Source: an uncultured Elusimicrobia bacterium (GTDB lineage Bacteria > Elusimicrobiota > Elusimicrobia > Elusimicrobiales > UBA9959). From it: a stretch of 37,416 bases of DNA. This document shows positions 24,485 through 33,454 of this stretch, in pieces. The position numbers and the translations under genes are program-made. The stretch is from positions 1 through 37,416 of the forward strand of contig CALMZU010000318.1 of NCBI GenBank assembly GCA_937870775.1, written 5' to 3'. How positions within the stretch are numbered: the stretch's first letter is position 1; every line of letters starts with the position of its first letter. The notes under the pieces were generated by a model that was given only the letters and a program-made list of their open reading frames with translations, was not told the origin of the DNA and did not search any database.

Positions 24485-26173
24485 ATGGACCCTAAACAAC
24501 TGCTCTCGTGGAAGGCGGCGGCTCCGCTCGCGGCCGGCACCGTGGCGCTGAGCCTCGGCATATCCTATTATGTCGGCGGCCCGGGCAGGGACGCCGCGCC
24601 GGACAGCTCCCGGAACGATTTCAAGTTCGCCCGTACGGGGCCGCTGCAGGCCCCGGGCGCCCCGGACGTGAGGGCGGTGACGCCCGGCCAGGGCTCTTAC
24701 CTCGATATGTTCCGCGAGGCCAACAAGAACTACGCGAAGGAGACGGCCCCCGCGGCCGCGCCGGCCGCCGCCAGGCAGGCGCCGCCCAAAAGCCTTTCCC
24801 GCAGGGAGAAGGACGACATACTGAAGAGCCTGCAGGAGGACCTGGCGGCCCAGGCCGCCGGCGATCCGTCCGCGGACGCGGGACGGTCCTCGGCCGGCGG
24901 CATGTACGCGGCCCGCGCCGGCGGCGGCGCGGAAAAAGATAATTCCTCCGCCGCCACCGCCGCCGGGGTCTCCAGGCTGCAGGCACAGCAGGGTTCCCAG
25001 GCCAGGCGCGGTTTCGGCAACGCGGCCTTCTCTTCGGGCTCCGGCGCCGCCATACGCCGCGGGGCCGACGCGCCATCCTTCCGCGCGCCGGGCCTTTCGC
25101 AGGGCGCCGGTTCCGCCACCACCGGCGGCGAAGGCGCGCTATCGCAGGCCGGTTCCGGCCGCTACGCCGGCGAATACGGTTCAAACGGCGGCGGACAGCA
25201 TTCCTCCGGGGACCAGTCCTCCTCCGCCTCCGGCGACAATTCCGCCGGCATGGGCGCCGGCGCCGGGAAAGAGAAGCCCTATCCGCTGATGTACGCCTGG
25301 CCGAAGTCCTTCGACTTCGGCACGATGGACGCCTACGAGACGGCCTCGCGCCAGGTGATAGTGATGAACATGGGCACGGCCGACCTCAAGGTGGGGCAGA
25401 TAGAGAATCTCGACGACGGGACGCCGTTCACCGCGCAGGACGACAAGTGCAGCAACAAGGTGCTGGCGCCGCGCAAGAGCTGCACCTTCAGCATACGCTT
25501 CGCCCCGACTGCGGCCAACAATTACCACACCGCGATGTACGTGCCGTCCAACTCCGACGACGGCTACGATTCTTACTCCTACCTGGAGCTCAAGGCCTCC
25601 TCGCGCTATTCCAGCCGGGGCTTCATGGGCCTGCGCGGCCTTTACCGCGGCTCAGGCGAGGGGCGCGTGAACGCGGCCGACTTCGGCATGGTGCCGGAGG
25701 GCTTCCCTTTCACGCAGGCCCTGCGCGTCACGAACACGTCGGGGGAGACCTGGGACGGCGTGGCGCTGGACCGCTCCGCGCTGCCTGCCTCCTTCACGGT
25801 GGCCTCGGACGGCTGCAGCGGCCGCGAGGTCCCGCCCGGTTCGCACTGCGACCTCACCCTGAAACTGGACCCTGCGGCCGCGGTCAACAGGAAGTTCTGC
25901 TCCGGGCCCTACGGCCAGTACGTGGCAAAGAACATGTACACCAACGCCACGGTGTACAGCCCCCGGCCGCAGTTCCCGCCGCTGACGCTCACCGGCCCGG
26001 TCGAGGCCTCGCCCGAAGGGCAGCTGAAGGTCACCGCGGCCTACCCCGACGACGACTACTACGCGAGGAAGCGCAGGCACCTGGTGCTGACGGTGCCCGT
26101 GAAAGCGAAGAGCTGCGCGCAGTTCCCGGTCTACGGGCTTACCAGCACGGGCAACTTCTATTATTTCAAGTGA
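24485..26173 (+). CDS. Membrane-anchored low-complexity protein with two ASH/choice-of-anchor-like beta domains
   Basis: N-terminal TM (LAAGTVALSLGISYYVGG), about 200 aa A/G/S-rich linker, then WPKSFDFGTMDAYETASRQVIVMNMGTADLKVG...CSNKVLAPRKSCTFSIRFAPTAANNY and a second similar module. Confidence 0.8.
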   Translation: MDPKQLLSWKAAAPLAAGTVALSLGISYYVGGPGRDAAPDSSRNDFKFARTGPLQAPGAPDVRAVTPGQGSYLDMFREANKNYAKETAPAAAPAAARQAPPKSLSRREKDDILKSLQEDLAAQAAGDPSADAGRSSAGGMYAARAGGGAEKDNSSAATAAGVSRLQAQQGSQARRGFGNAAFSSGSGAAIRRGADAPSFRAPGLSQGAGSATTGGEGALSQAGSGRYAGEYGSNGGGQHSSGDQSSSASGDNSAGMGAGAGKEKPYPLMYAWPKSFDFGTMDAYETASRQVIVMNMGTADLKVGQIENLDDGTPFTAQDDKCSNKVLAPRKSCTFSIRFAPTAANNYHTAMYVPSNSDDGYDSYSYLELKASSRYSSRGFMGLRGLYRGSGEGRVNAADFGMVPEGFPFTQALRVTNTSGETWDGVALDRSALPASFTVASDGCSGREVPPGSHCDLTLKLDPAAAVNRKFCSGPYGQYVAKNMYTNATVYSPRPQFPPLTLTGPVEASPEGQLKVTAAYPDDDYYARKRRHLVLTVPVKAKSCAQFPVYGLTSTGNFYYFK

Positions 26174-26190
26174 GGCCCCCGGGGGGGAGC

Positions 26191-26230
26191 AAAAAGAGGC
26201 CGGGGCTATTTTGCCCCGGCCTTTTCTTTT
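26191..26230. terminator. Bidirectional intrinsic terminator between convergent genes
   Basis: AAAAAGAGGCCGGGGC-TATTTT-GCCCCGGCCTTTTCTTTT; A-tract and T-tract on either side. Confidence 0.8.
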
Positions 26231-26691
26231 CCCCGGAAGACGGCTTTTATCGTCGAACCCGGCTTCAGCCGGTGCGCCCGCGCGCACCCCGCCGGCAGTT
26301 CCAGCACGAAGCGGGCCGGCGCGCCGGCGCGGGCCACCTCGGACTCGGGCTGACCCTCGTAGGAGCGCGGAACGCGGTGGAAGACCTTCGCCACACGCAG
26401 GTCCGCGTCGAGGAAGACCATGTCCAGGTCTATCAGGGTGTTCTTCATCCAGAAGGACTTGAAGCCGCCGTCGGAGAAGGCGAACAGCATGCCGCGGTCC
26501 GGCGGCAGGGACGCGCGGAACATCAGGCCGCGGGCCTGCTGCTCCTGCGTCAGCGCCAGCTCGGCCGTCACCACGAAGCCGTCGGGCAGCGTCAGCGAGG
26601 CCAGCGCGGCGCCGCCGGGCACCTTCACGGCGGCTAGGCAGACGGCCGGCAGCAGCAGCGCGGCGGCCGGCAGCAGGCGGCGGAAGTTCAT
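26206..26691 (-). CDS. Exported DUF192 domain protein
   Basis: Signal peptide; ELALTQEQQARGLMFRASLPPDRGMLFAFSDGGFKSFWMKNTLIDLDMVFLDADLRV is canonical DUF192. Confidence 0.9.
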   Translation of the reverse strand: MNFRRLLPAAALLLPAVCLAAVKVPGGAALASLTLPDGFVVTAELALTQEQQARGLMFRASLPPDRGMLFAFSDGGFKSFWMKNTLIDLDMVFLDADLRVAKVFHRVPRSYEGQPESEVARAGAPARFVLELPAGCARAHRLKPGSTIKAVFRGKEKAGAK

Positions 26692-27206
26692 CGCGCGCCC
26701 CCGGGCGGCGCGGCCGGCGGCGTGGACAGTTCCACGGCCGGAGCGGCGGTGGAGGTATAGACGGAGAGGAACAGCGGCAGCCGCAGGTCGGCGGCCTCCT
26801 TCAGGCGTCCGCCGGCGGCGAACAGTTCCATCGCGTCGGCCTTGTGAGCGGCCGCCAGCGCGCGCAGGCCGCCAGGGCGCAGGCCCGGCTCCAGCTTGGA
26901 GAAAGGGATGGAGGTCCGCTCGGAGAGCAGCAGCACGGCGCAGAGTTCCTGGCGGTACAGGCCCTGCCTCAAGTATTTCATGATCTCTTTTTCAGGCGAC
27001 GTCGAGCCGAACACCGCGTACAGCGTGGAACTGCTGACCTCGGCGCTGAGCGCCCAGGCGAAGGCGTCCTCGCCGAAGGTGTCGGAGCCCGGCTCCTCGT
27101 CCTTCATGAAGGAGTCGGGGCCCACCTCGGCGCCGAGAAATACCTGCGCCGCCGCGGGAACGCACGCGGCGGCGAGCAGGCAGCACAGCAACGCCAGGCT
27201 GCGCAT
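26688..27206 (-). CDS. Hypothetical exported protein
   Basis: 172 aa with signal peptide MRSLALLCCLLAAACVPAAAQ; overlaps DUF192 start by 4 nt. Confidence 0.65.
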   Translation of the reverse strand: MRSLALLCCLLAAACVPAAAQVFLGAEVGPDSFMKDEEPGSDTFGEDAFAWALSAEVSSSTLYAVFGSTSPEKEIMKYLRQGLYRQELCAVLLLSERTSIPFSKLEPGLRPGGLRALAAAHKADAMELFAAGGRLKEAADLRLPLFLSVYTSTAAPAVELSTPPAAPPGGAR

Positions 27207-27212
27207 CGGACG

Positions 27213-27446
27213 TCAGAGAGAGGTGGTGACCAGCGTCTCGGTGGAGAGCACGCCGGGGATGCCGCGTATCTCCTGCACGACGATGTTGGAGAGGGTGGGG
27301 AGATCGTCGGTCTCCATGTCCAGCACCAGGTCCCAGCGGCCGAAGACGGCAGACATGTGCACTACGCTCTTGAGCGCCTTCAGTTTCACCAGCGTCTGTT
27401 TCTCCTTGCCGGGCATCAGTTTAACGAGTACGAGTCCAGTTACCAT
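27213..27446 (-). CDS. Stand-alone Lrp/AsnC ligand-binding (RAM) domain protein
   Basis: MVTGLVLVKLMPGKEKQTLVKLKALKSVVHMSAVFGRWDLVLDMETDDLPTLSNIVVQEIRGIPGVLSTETLVTTSL; SD AAAGGA; no HTH. Confidence 0.82.
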   Translation of the reverse strand: MVTGLVLVKLMPGKEKQTLVKLKALKSVVHMSAVFGRWDLVLDMETDDLPTLSNIVVQEIRGIPGVLSTETLVTTSL

Positions 27447-27483
27447 ATTATTTCCTTTGCGCGGCGTCCGCCGCGTCACCCCT

Positions 27484-27512
27484 ATTATACAACCGCCTAC
27501 CCCCGGTTTCAA
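27484..27512 (-). promoter_or_regulatory. Sigma70-type promoter of RAM-hypothetical-DUF192 operon
   Basis: Minus strand TTGAAA-N17-TATAAT. Confidence 0.8.
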
Positions 27513-27541
27513 TAGCGCGTGCGGGTTAAGGAGAAATTATT

Positions 27542-27547
27542 TATAAT
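27542..27547 (+). promoter_or_regulatory. -10 element (TATAAT) for dtd
   Basis: TATAAT ends 6 nt before ATG 27554. Confidence 0.55.
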
Positions 27548-27553
27548 TGGAGC

Positions 27554-28009
27554 ATGAGGGCACTGATACAGCGAGTGAAGAGCGGGGCGGTAAAGACCGG
27601 CTCCGTGCACAACTCCATAGGGCGGGGCCTCGTCGTGCTGCTCGGCGTGGGCCGCGGCGACGCGGAGGCCGACGCCGACCTGCTGGCGGCCAAGACGGCC
27701 AACCTGCGCATCTTCTCCAATGATGAGGGGAAGTTCGATCTCTCCCTGCTCGACGTGAAAGGCGAAGCCCTGGTGGTCTCGCAGTTCACCCTCTACGGCG
27801 ACGCGTCCAAAGGCCGCCGTCCCGACTTCGGCGAAGCCGCGCGTCCCGAAGAGGCACGCGGGCTCTATGAACGCTTCGCCGGCGCGCTGGGCGCCGCCGG
27901 GGTGCCGGTGAAGACAGGAGTGTTCGCCGCCGATATGGAGGTCACGATAGTCAACGACGGACCGGTGACGATCTGGCTGGACACCGCGGCCGGAGGGGGC
28001 GCCCTATGA
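27554..28009 (+). CDS. dtd: D-aminoacyl-tRNA deacylase
   Basis: [13 protein letters not shown]...[19 protein letters not shown]...[10 protein letters not shown]. Confidence 0.95.
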   Translation: MRALIQRVKSGAVKTGSVHNSIGRGLVVLLGVGRGDAEADADLLAAKTANLRIFSNDEGKFDLSLLDVKGEALVVSQFTLYGDASKGRRPDFGEAARPEEARGLYERFAGALGAAGVPVKTGVFAADMEVTIVNDGPVTIWLDTAAGGGAL

Positions 28010-28701
28010 ACATGCGATACGTGAGGCTGGCCGCCGCGGGGCTCGCCGCCGCGCTGGCCTGCGCCTGCGCGAGCGGGCGCGCCTACAGGACCGACACCTG
28101 GGAGACCTGGACCAGCTGGAACGACTCCTACGGCGCCAGCGAGCTCAAGGACGACGGGGTCTACTACACCCTTTCCGCCAGGCAGGACGACACCCGGGAC
28201 GAGCCGTCGGACGGCTACGCGCCTGGGCTCATACTTTCCAAGGAGATACCCGGCTCCAGGTGGCAGCTGGACCTGGAGGCCGACTTCAACATACCGCCGG
28301 GCAGGGCCAAGCGCTTCTCCTACGGCGTGTGGATAGGCGGCGACGGCGCCAGGCCCTCGGTGGGCAACCCCTCGGCCGTCTTCAAGCTGGTGGTGCAGCG
28401 GCAGAACGGCCCGCGCCCTTCCGACGATTCGCTGATAGTCTTCCCCGTGCCCGGCGGGCGCTTCGTCAGGCTGCCGGCGGGGCTGAAGGTGCTGCGTTTC
28501 CGCCGCGACGGGAGTTCCTTCTCCGTGCTCTATTCGATGAACAGGCGCAAGTTCGTGCAGGCCCTGTCGGCCGAGTCGCCGGAGGCGGCGACGGCCCCTT
28601 CGCAGAAATTCTTCATGTCCGGTTTCGCCGGCGGCGATCCCGAAGGCGCCTGGGCCAGGATGAAAAGCCTGAAACTCGACGGAGAGGAGATGCTCTACTG
28701 A
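28006..28701 (+). CDS. Hypothetical lipoprotein
   Basis: 231 aa; signal with lipobox-like LAC ([11 protein letters not shown]); coupled to dtd. Confidence 0.7.
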   Translation: MNMRYVRLAAAGLAAALACACASGRAYRTDTWETWTSWNDSYGASELKDDGVYYTLSARQDDTRDEPSDGYAPGLILSKEIPGSRWQLDLEADFNIPPGRAKRFSYGVWIGGDGARPSVGNPSAVFKLVVQRQNGPRPSDDSLIVFPVPGGRFVRLPAGLKVLRFRRDGSSFSVLYSMNRRKFVQALSAESPEAATAPSQKFFMSGFAGGDPEGAWARMKSLKLDGEEMLY

Positions 28702-30128
28702 TGTCAGGAGAAAAACGCGATACCCTGCTGGTCATGAGCGTGGCGCTGGCCGTAACGCTGGCAGGCATCTTCGGAGGGGTACTTTTCCTGGGCATGGAGA
28801 AAGCCAGGCCCGGCGAAGGCTTCCATTACACTTTCGACCCGGCGCGGGCCAGGCTGAAGGCCTCTTCATATTTCGCCTACCTCGAAAAGGAAGGCTCGCC
28901 GGCCGCGGCCAGGGCCGCCGGCCTGGCCAGGAAGCTGCTGCCTTTCCTCGGCCCGGCGCCGCGCGCGGCGGAGGCCGGCCGCGGCACGGGCACGTCCTAC
29001 CGCCGTCCGCCAGGCCCTCCTGCCCCGGCGTCCGGCTACGGAGAAAAAAAAGGCGGCGAGGACCATCCGGACTGGGACAGCGTGTACGACCCGCCTTTTG
29101 CGCCGGCCTCGCGCCGCCCCGGTTATTCGCCCGGTTACGGGGGCGGCTACGGCGTGTCCCGCACCGCTTCCTCGCCTCGCGGCCTGAACGATTCCTCCGA
29201 ACCTCCCGACGTGAAAACCGCGGCGCGGCGCGAAGCGGGCCAACCGCCCAGGCCCGCTCCTGCGCCGGCGACGCAGGAAACGGCGCGGGCGGCAACAGCG
29301 CCGGGTGCCAGGCAAACCGCGGCCGGAGGGGAGAAACAATATGTGCCTGCAGGCTACGGCGACCGCGGCGCGGCGCGCGTCCCCGGCGTTAACTCCGGGA
29401 ACGCCCGCCCTCAGGTCCCCGGCGGAGGCCCTCTATCCGGGGGCATGGAGGCGATGAGCGCCCGCTCCGCGAGATCATACACGGCGAAGGTCTCTGGCGG
29501 CGTAGGCGGCGGCCAGTCCGCCGGCATGTCCGTCCCTTCCTCCGGCAGCGTGCCGAAAGTTTCAGGCGTCTCGGCCACTTCGGCCAGGCCCTACTCGGCG
29601 GTGAGCGGAGTCATGACCTCGGTGGTGACCGACAAGCTAAACGGCCGGGAGAACCCGGCGGTGAACCAGGCCGAGGCGGCCAAGACCCCGCCCGCCACGC
29701 TTACCAAGCCCGGGGGCGTCACGACTTCCGCGACGACGGCGGCATCGACGTCAACTTCGGCTTCCGGCCCCCAGCCGGCCCAGCAGGCTTCATCGCCGCA
29801 GACCACTGCGCCCGGCGAGGACCCGGAGGACCCGGCCAGGCTCCCGGCAGCCCGCGTAAAGGAACTGCAGGGGGAGATAGAGACCTCGCTCAGGCAGATA
29901 GAGAACGCCTACGGCCCCATGGCCGACATGTACTACAAATCCTGCGACAACAGCGCGCTGTGCGCCGAGCACGGGCTGAAAGGCGGCTACGTCACGATGA
30001 CCACGACCCTGGACGCCAGGATAGAACTCGGTCTGAAGTACGTGCAGAAGAAGTGGGAGCGCTACACGATAAGTTTCGATCCCGGCAGGGCCTTCGACGC
30101 GAAGGACGACGGGGAGGAGGGGCAATGA
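28701..30128 (+). CDS. Membrane-anchored low-complexity (P/G/S/T/A-rich) protein with C-terminal helical domain
   Basis: ATG at 28701 overlapping upstream TGA; N-terminal TM (VMSVALAVTLAGIFGGVLFLG), long disordered linker, C-term LQGEIETSLRQIENAYGPMADMYYKSCDNSALC. The track ORF start at 28260 lies inside the upstream gene. Confidence 0.75.
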   Translation: MSGEKRDTLLVMSVALAVTLAGIFGGVLFLGMEKARPGEGFHYTFDPARARLKASSYFAYLEKEGSPAAARAAGLARKLLPFLGPAPRAAEAGRGTGTSYRRPPGPPAPASGYGEKKGGEDHPDWDSVYDPPFAPASRRPGYSPGYGGGYGVSRTASSPRGLNDSSEPPDVKTAARREAGQPPRPAPAPATQETARAATAPGARQTAAGGEKQYVPAGYGDRGAARVPGVNSGNARPQVPGGGPLSGGMEAMSARSARSYTAKVSGGVGGGQSAGMSVPSSGSVPKVSGVSATSARPYSAVSGVMTSVVTDKLNGRENPAVNQAEAAKTPPATLTKPGGVTTSATTAASTSTSASGPQPAQQASSPQTTAPGEDPEDPARLPAARVKELQGEIETSLRQIENAYGPMADMYYKSCDNSALCAEHGLKGGYVTMTTTLDARIELGLKYVQKKWERYTISFDPGRAFDAKDDGEEGQ

Positions 30129-30604
30129 ACGCCGACGCGATCATAGACCGCCTTGGGCTTAAGCCGCATCCCGAGGGCGGCTTCTACAGGGAATCGTACC
30201 GCTCCGCGGGGACCGCGGAATCCGGCCGCGGCCAGCGCGCGCATTCCACGGCCGTGTACTTCCTGCTGAGGCGCGGCGAAACCTCGCGCCTGCACCGGCT
30301 GAAGTCCGACGAGGTCTGGCATTTCTACGGCGGAGGGCCGCTGACCGTGGCGGAGATAGCGCCGGACGGGACGACGAGGGAAACCGTCCTGGGCCCGGAC
30401 CTGGACGCCGGCCAGACGCCGCAGCACGTGGTGCCGGCCGGCAGCTGGTTCGGCGCCTTCCCGGCCGCAGGCACGGATTTCTCTTTCGTAGGCTGCACCG
30501 TGGCCCCTGGCTTCGATTTCAGCGATTTCGAGATGGCCGCACGCGACGAACTGACGCAGCGCTTCCCGCACGCCGCCGCATTGATAAGGAAACTGACGGA
30601 CTAA
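30125..30604 (+). CDS. DUF985-family cupin protein
   Basis: IDRLGLKPHPEGGFYRESYRS...AVYFLLRRGETSRLHRLKSDEVWHFYGGGPL...VPAGSWFGA; overlaps upstream stop (ATGA). Confidence 0.9.
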   Translation: MNADAIIDRLGLKPHPEGGFYRESYRSAGTAESGRGQRAHSTAVYFLLRRGETSRLHRLKSDEVWHFYGGGPLTVAEIAPDGTTRETVLGPDLDAGQTPQHVVPAGSWFGAFPAAGTDFSFVGCTVAPGFDFSDFEMAARDELTQRFPHAAALIRKLTD

Positions 30605-30612
30605 AGGAAAAA

Positions 30613-32604
30613 ATGAAAAAACACTGGCACAGGAAGGAAAGGCGCGGGGCCGCGGGAGGCCACGAGGCCATAGTGGAGGGAGTGATACAGCACCACGGCA
30701 ATTTCGCCTTCCTGCTCTCGGAGAAGGAGGGCGGCTCCGACGTGTTCCTGCGCGGCCGCGGCCTGGACCTGGCCATGGACGGGGACCGCGTGCAGGCCAA
30801 GGTGCGCCCTGAGCGCACCGGCAGGCTCGCCGGCGAGATCATACGCGTCGTCAAGCGCGCCCACACCACCATGGTAGGCGTGCTCAGGCAGGCAGGCGCC
30901 GCCTGGACGCTGGCCCCCGAGAAGGGCAGCGCGCCGCCGGCCCTGGTGAGCGGCTTCGCGCCCGGCCTGTCGCCTGAGGACGGCGCCTTCGCCGTGCTGG
31001 AGGTGCGCCGCTGGCCCGAGGGCGGCAAGCCCGCCTCGGGACTTGTCACCGAGATACTCGGCGACCCCGGCGACGTCAGCGCGCGCATAGATTCCATACT
31101 CCGCGCCCGCGGCATAAACGAGGTCTTCCCCAAGGAGGTCAGCGCGGAGGCCGACGCGTACGGCCAGCGGCTGGACCCCGCGCAGTGGAAAGGCCGCGAG
31201 CAGCTCTTCGACCTGCCGGTATTCACGATAGACGGCGCCGACGCCAAGGACTTCGACGACGCGGTGTCCCTCGAGGAACTCCCCGGCGGGGCGCTGAGGC
31301 TCGGCGTGCACATCGCCGACGTGTCGCACTACGTGCGCCCCGGCACCGCGCTGGACCGCGAGGCCTACGCGCGCGCCACCAGCGTCTACCTGCCGGACCG
31401 CGTGGTACCCATGCTGCCCCATTCCCTCTCCGACAACCTCTGCAGCCTGGTGCCGCGCCAGGAGAGGCTGACGGTGTCCGTGTTCATGGACCTGGACCGG
31501 CAGGGCAAGGTGCTCAGGCGCCGCCTCGCCGGGACCGTGATACGCTCCTGCCGCCGCTTCACCTACGAGGAGGTGCAGGCGCTGCTCGACGGGGCGAAGG
31601 TCCCCGACGTGCCGAAGGCCGCCGCCGAGGCGGTGAAGCGCATGGGCCGCCTTACCGACGTGCTCTACGAGCGCCGCGTGCGCCGCGGCGCGCTGGACTT
31701 CAACCTGCCGGAATACAAGATCAACGCTGACCCGCACGGCCGCCCGCTCGGCGTGAGCCTGCGCCCGCGCCTCAAGAGCCACCGCCTCATAGAGGAGTTC
31801 ATGCTGCTCGCCAACGAGGCCGTGGCCACCGAGCTCTTCAACGCGCGGCTGCCCTTCCTGCACCGCCGCCACGACTCGCCGGACCCGCTGAAGCTCAAGG
31901 CGCTGGCCGAGGCGCTGGGCGACCTCGGTCTTTCCGCCGGGCACATACAGGGGTCCAACGTCTCGAAGGGCCTGCAGGACGTGCTGCGCCAGGCCGCCGG
32001 CCACCCGCTGGAACAGCTGGTGAACTCGCTGATGGTGCGCAGCATGCGGCAGGCCGTCTACTCGCCGGTGTCGCAGGGGCACTTCGGCATAGCCGCCCGC
32101 TTCTACTCGCATTTCACCTCGCCGATACGGCGCTACCCGGACCTGCTGACGCACCGCGCGGCGAAGGCGCTGATAGAGGGCAGGAAGTTCTCCTACGGCG
32201 TGCCGCTGGACAAGGCCGGCGAGCACTGCTCCGAGCGCGAGCGCGCCGCGGCCGAGGCCGAGCACAAGTCGGTGGACGTCATGCGCGCCGAACTGATGAA
32301 GGAGATGACCGGCTCGGTGATGGAAGGCACGGTGACCAGCGTTATAGACAGCGGCGCCTTCGTGGCGCTGGGCGAGACCGGCGCCGAGGGACTGCTGCGG
32401 GTCAACGGGCTGAAGCCGGGTTCGCGGGTGAAGGTGATGATAGCCGCGGTGAACACCGCCGAGGGCAAGATAGACCTGTCGCTCGAGGCCGGCGGCGGCA
32501 ACGCCGGGGCCGGGCGCTGGAAGGTCACGCCGCGCGCGGGGAAAGGCCCGGGGCCCGCTCCGCGCCGGACTAAAGGCCGCGGCAGGGGCCGGGGCCGCCG
32601 CTAG
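30613..32604 (+). CDS. rnr: Ribonuclease R
   Basis: TIDGADAKDFDDAVSLE, YTHFTSPIRRYPDLLTHR-type motif (YSHFTSPIRRYPDLLTHR), C-terminal S1 domain and basic tail; SD AAAGGA. Confidence 0.93.
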   Translation: MKKHWHRKERRGAAGGHEAIVEGVIQHHGNFAFLLSEKEGGSDVFLRGRGLDLAMDGDRVQAKVRPERTGRLAGEIIRVVKRAHTTMVGVLRQAGAAWTLAPEKGSAPPALVSGFAPGLSPEDGAFAVLEVRRWPEGGKPASGLVTEILGDPGDVSARIDSILRARGINEVFPKEVSAEADAYGQRLDPAQWKGREQLFDLPVFTIDGADAKDFDDAVSLEELPGGALRLGVHIADVSHYVRPGTALDREAYARATSVYLPDRVVPMLPHSLSDNLCSLVPRQERLTVSVFMDLDRQGKVLRRRLAGTVIRSCRRFTYEEVQALLDGAKVPDVPKAAAEAVKRMGRLTDVLYERRVRRGALDFNLPEYKINADPHGRPLGVSLRPRLKSHRLIEEFMLLANEAVATELFNARLPFLHRRHDSPDPLKLKALAEALGDLGLSAGHIQGSNVSKGLQDVLRQAAGHPLEQLVNSLMVRSMRQAVYSPVSQGHFGIAARFYSHFTSPIRRYPDLLTHRAAKALIEGRKFSYGVPLDKAGEHCSERERAAAEAEHKSVDVMRAELMKEMTGSVMEGTVTSVIDSGAFVALGETGAEGLLRVNGLKPGSRVKVMIAAVNTAEGKIDLSLEAGGGNAGAGRWKVTPRAGKGPGPAPRRTKGRGRGRGRR

Positions 32605-32612
32605 AAGGCATG

Positions 32613-32643
32613 AAAAAAACCGGAGGAAGGCCTCCGGTTTTTT
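32613..32643. terminator. Bidirectional intrinsic terminator (rnr / PAP2)
   Basis: AAAAAACCGGAGG-AAGG-CCTCCGGTTTTTT. Confidence 0.88.
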
Positions 32644-32660
32644 CACGTCCGGGCGCCGGA

Positions 32661-33380
32661 CTATTTCTTCAGCAGGCCGCGCATTTTCTGCACGTCGGCC
32701 TGGTAGGCCGGCGACTTCAGCAGCGCCTCGTGGAACATCACGGCGGCGGCTTTGCCGGCGGCTATGTCGGTGGGGAAATGCACGCCGCCTATCACGCGGT
32801 CCAGCGCCACCCCGTCGGCCAGCGAGACGTAGTAGGCCTTGCGCGCCGGCTCGATGTCGCCCATAACCTCGGCGAAGACGCGGGAATAGGCCGAGTGGCC
32901 GCTGGGATAGGAATAGCCCCAGCTCTTCTTTATGCAGGGCTGCGCCTGGTCCGGGTAGGCCTTGTAGGGGCGGGGCCGCTTGTAGCGGTCCTTCATCGGG
33001 CTGACCACGCCGGCCAGGTCCGCCGAGACGCGGTCGAAGAATTCCTTCGCCTCCGCGGGCAGCGGCTGCCCGAAAGGGCTGTCGGATTCGAGGTAGTACT
33101 CGTAGCCGGCCTCGGAGGTCACGTTGGCGTGCTCGCATTCGGCCGCGGTGCGCTTGTTCTGCCAGGCCAGTATCTCGGCCAGGTCGCGGGCCTGGGCCTC
33201 GGAATCGGCCGCGGGCGGAGGGGAGAAAGGGGCGTCCAGCACGGAGGAGGGCTGCACGTAGTAGACCGCGGTGGAGGCCAGGCCGGCGGACTTCAGCGCC
33301 ATCCTGGCGGCCGGCGAGGAGCAGCCGGCCAGCAGCGCCGCGGCAGCCGCGGCCAGAAGGAATTTCTTGTTGAGTTTCAT
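32661..33380 (-). CDS. PAP2-superfamily (class A acid phosphatase-like) lipoprotein
   Basis: Lipobox LLAGCSS; KDRYKRPRP (KX6RP), YPSGHSAYSR, DRVIGGVHFPTDIAAG. Confidence 0.88.
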   Translation of the reverse strand: MKLNKKFLLAAAAAALLAGCSSPAARMALKSAGLASTAVYYVQPSSVLDAPFSPPPAADSEAQARDLAEILAWQNKRTAAECEHANVTSEAGYEYYLESDSPFGQPLPAEAKEFFDRVSADLAGVVSPMKDRYKRPRPYKAYPDQAQPCIKKSWGYSYPSGHSAYSRVFAEVMGDIEPARKAYYVSLADGVALDRVIGGVHFPTDIAAGKAAAVMFHEALLKSPAYQADVQKMRGLLKK

Positions 33381-33386
33381 GGATAG

Positions 33387-33392
33387 ATTCTA
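33387..33392 (-). promoter_or_regulatory. -10 element (TAGAAT) for PAP2 gene
   Basis: Minus strand TAGAAT ends 6 nt before ATG 33380; no SD. Confidence 0.5.
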
Positions 33393-33419
33393 GCAAACAT
33401 CGCGGCGCGTAAATAACCA

Positions 33420-33448
33420 TTGTAAACGCGCGTTAAAATATCGATAAT
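33420..33448 (+). promoter_or_regulatory. Promoter for M20 peptidase gene
   Basis: TTGTAA-N17-GATAAT; -10 ends 6 nt before ATG 33455; no SD. Confidence 0.6.
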
Positions 33449-33454
33449 ACTTCT

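Noticed and set aside
28260-30128. Long start for the low-complexity anchored protein (622 aa)
   Set aside because: N-terminal 147 codons overlap the lipoprotein gene out of frame; ATG 28701 gives TM anchor and TGATG coupling.
30601-33420. 939-aa minus-strand ORF
   Set aside because: Antisense to rnr and out of frame with the PAP2 gene on the same strand; crosses a strong terminator; no recognisable domains.
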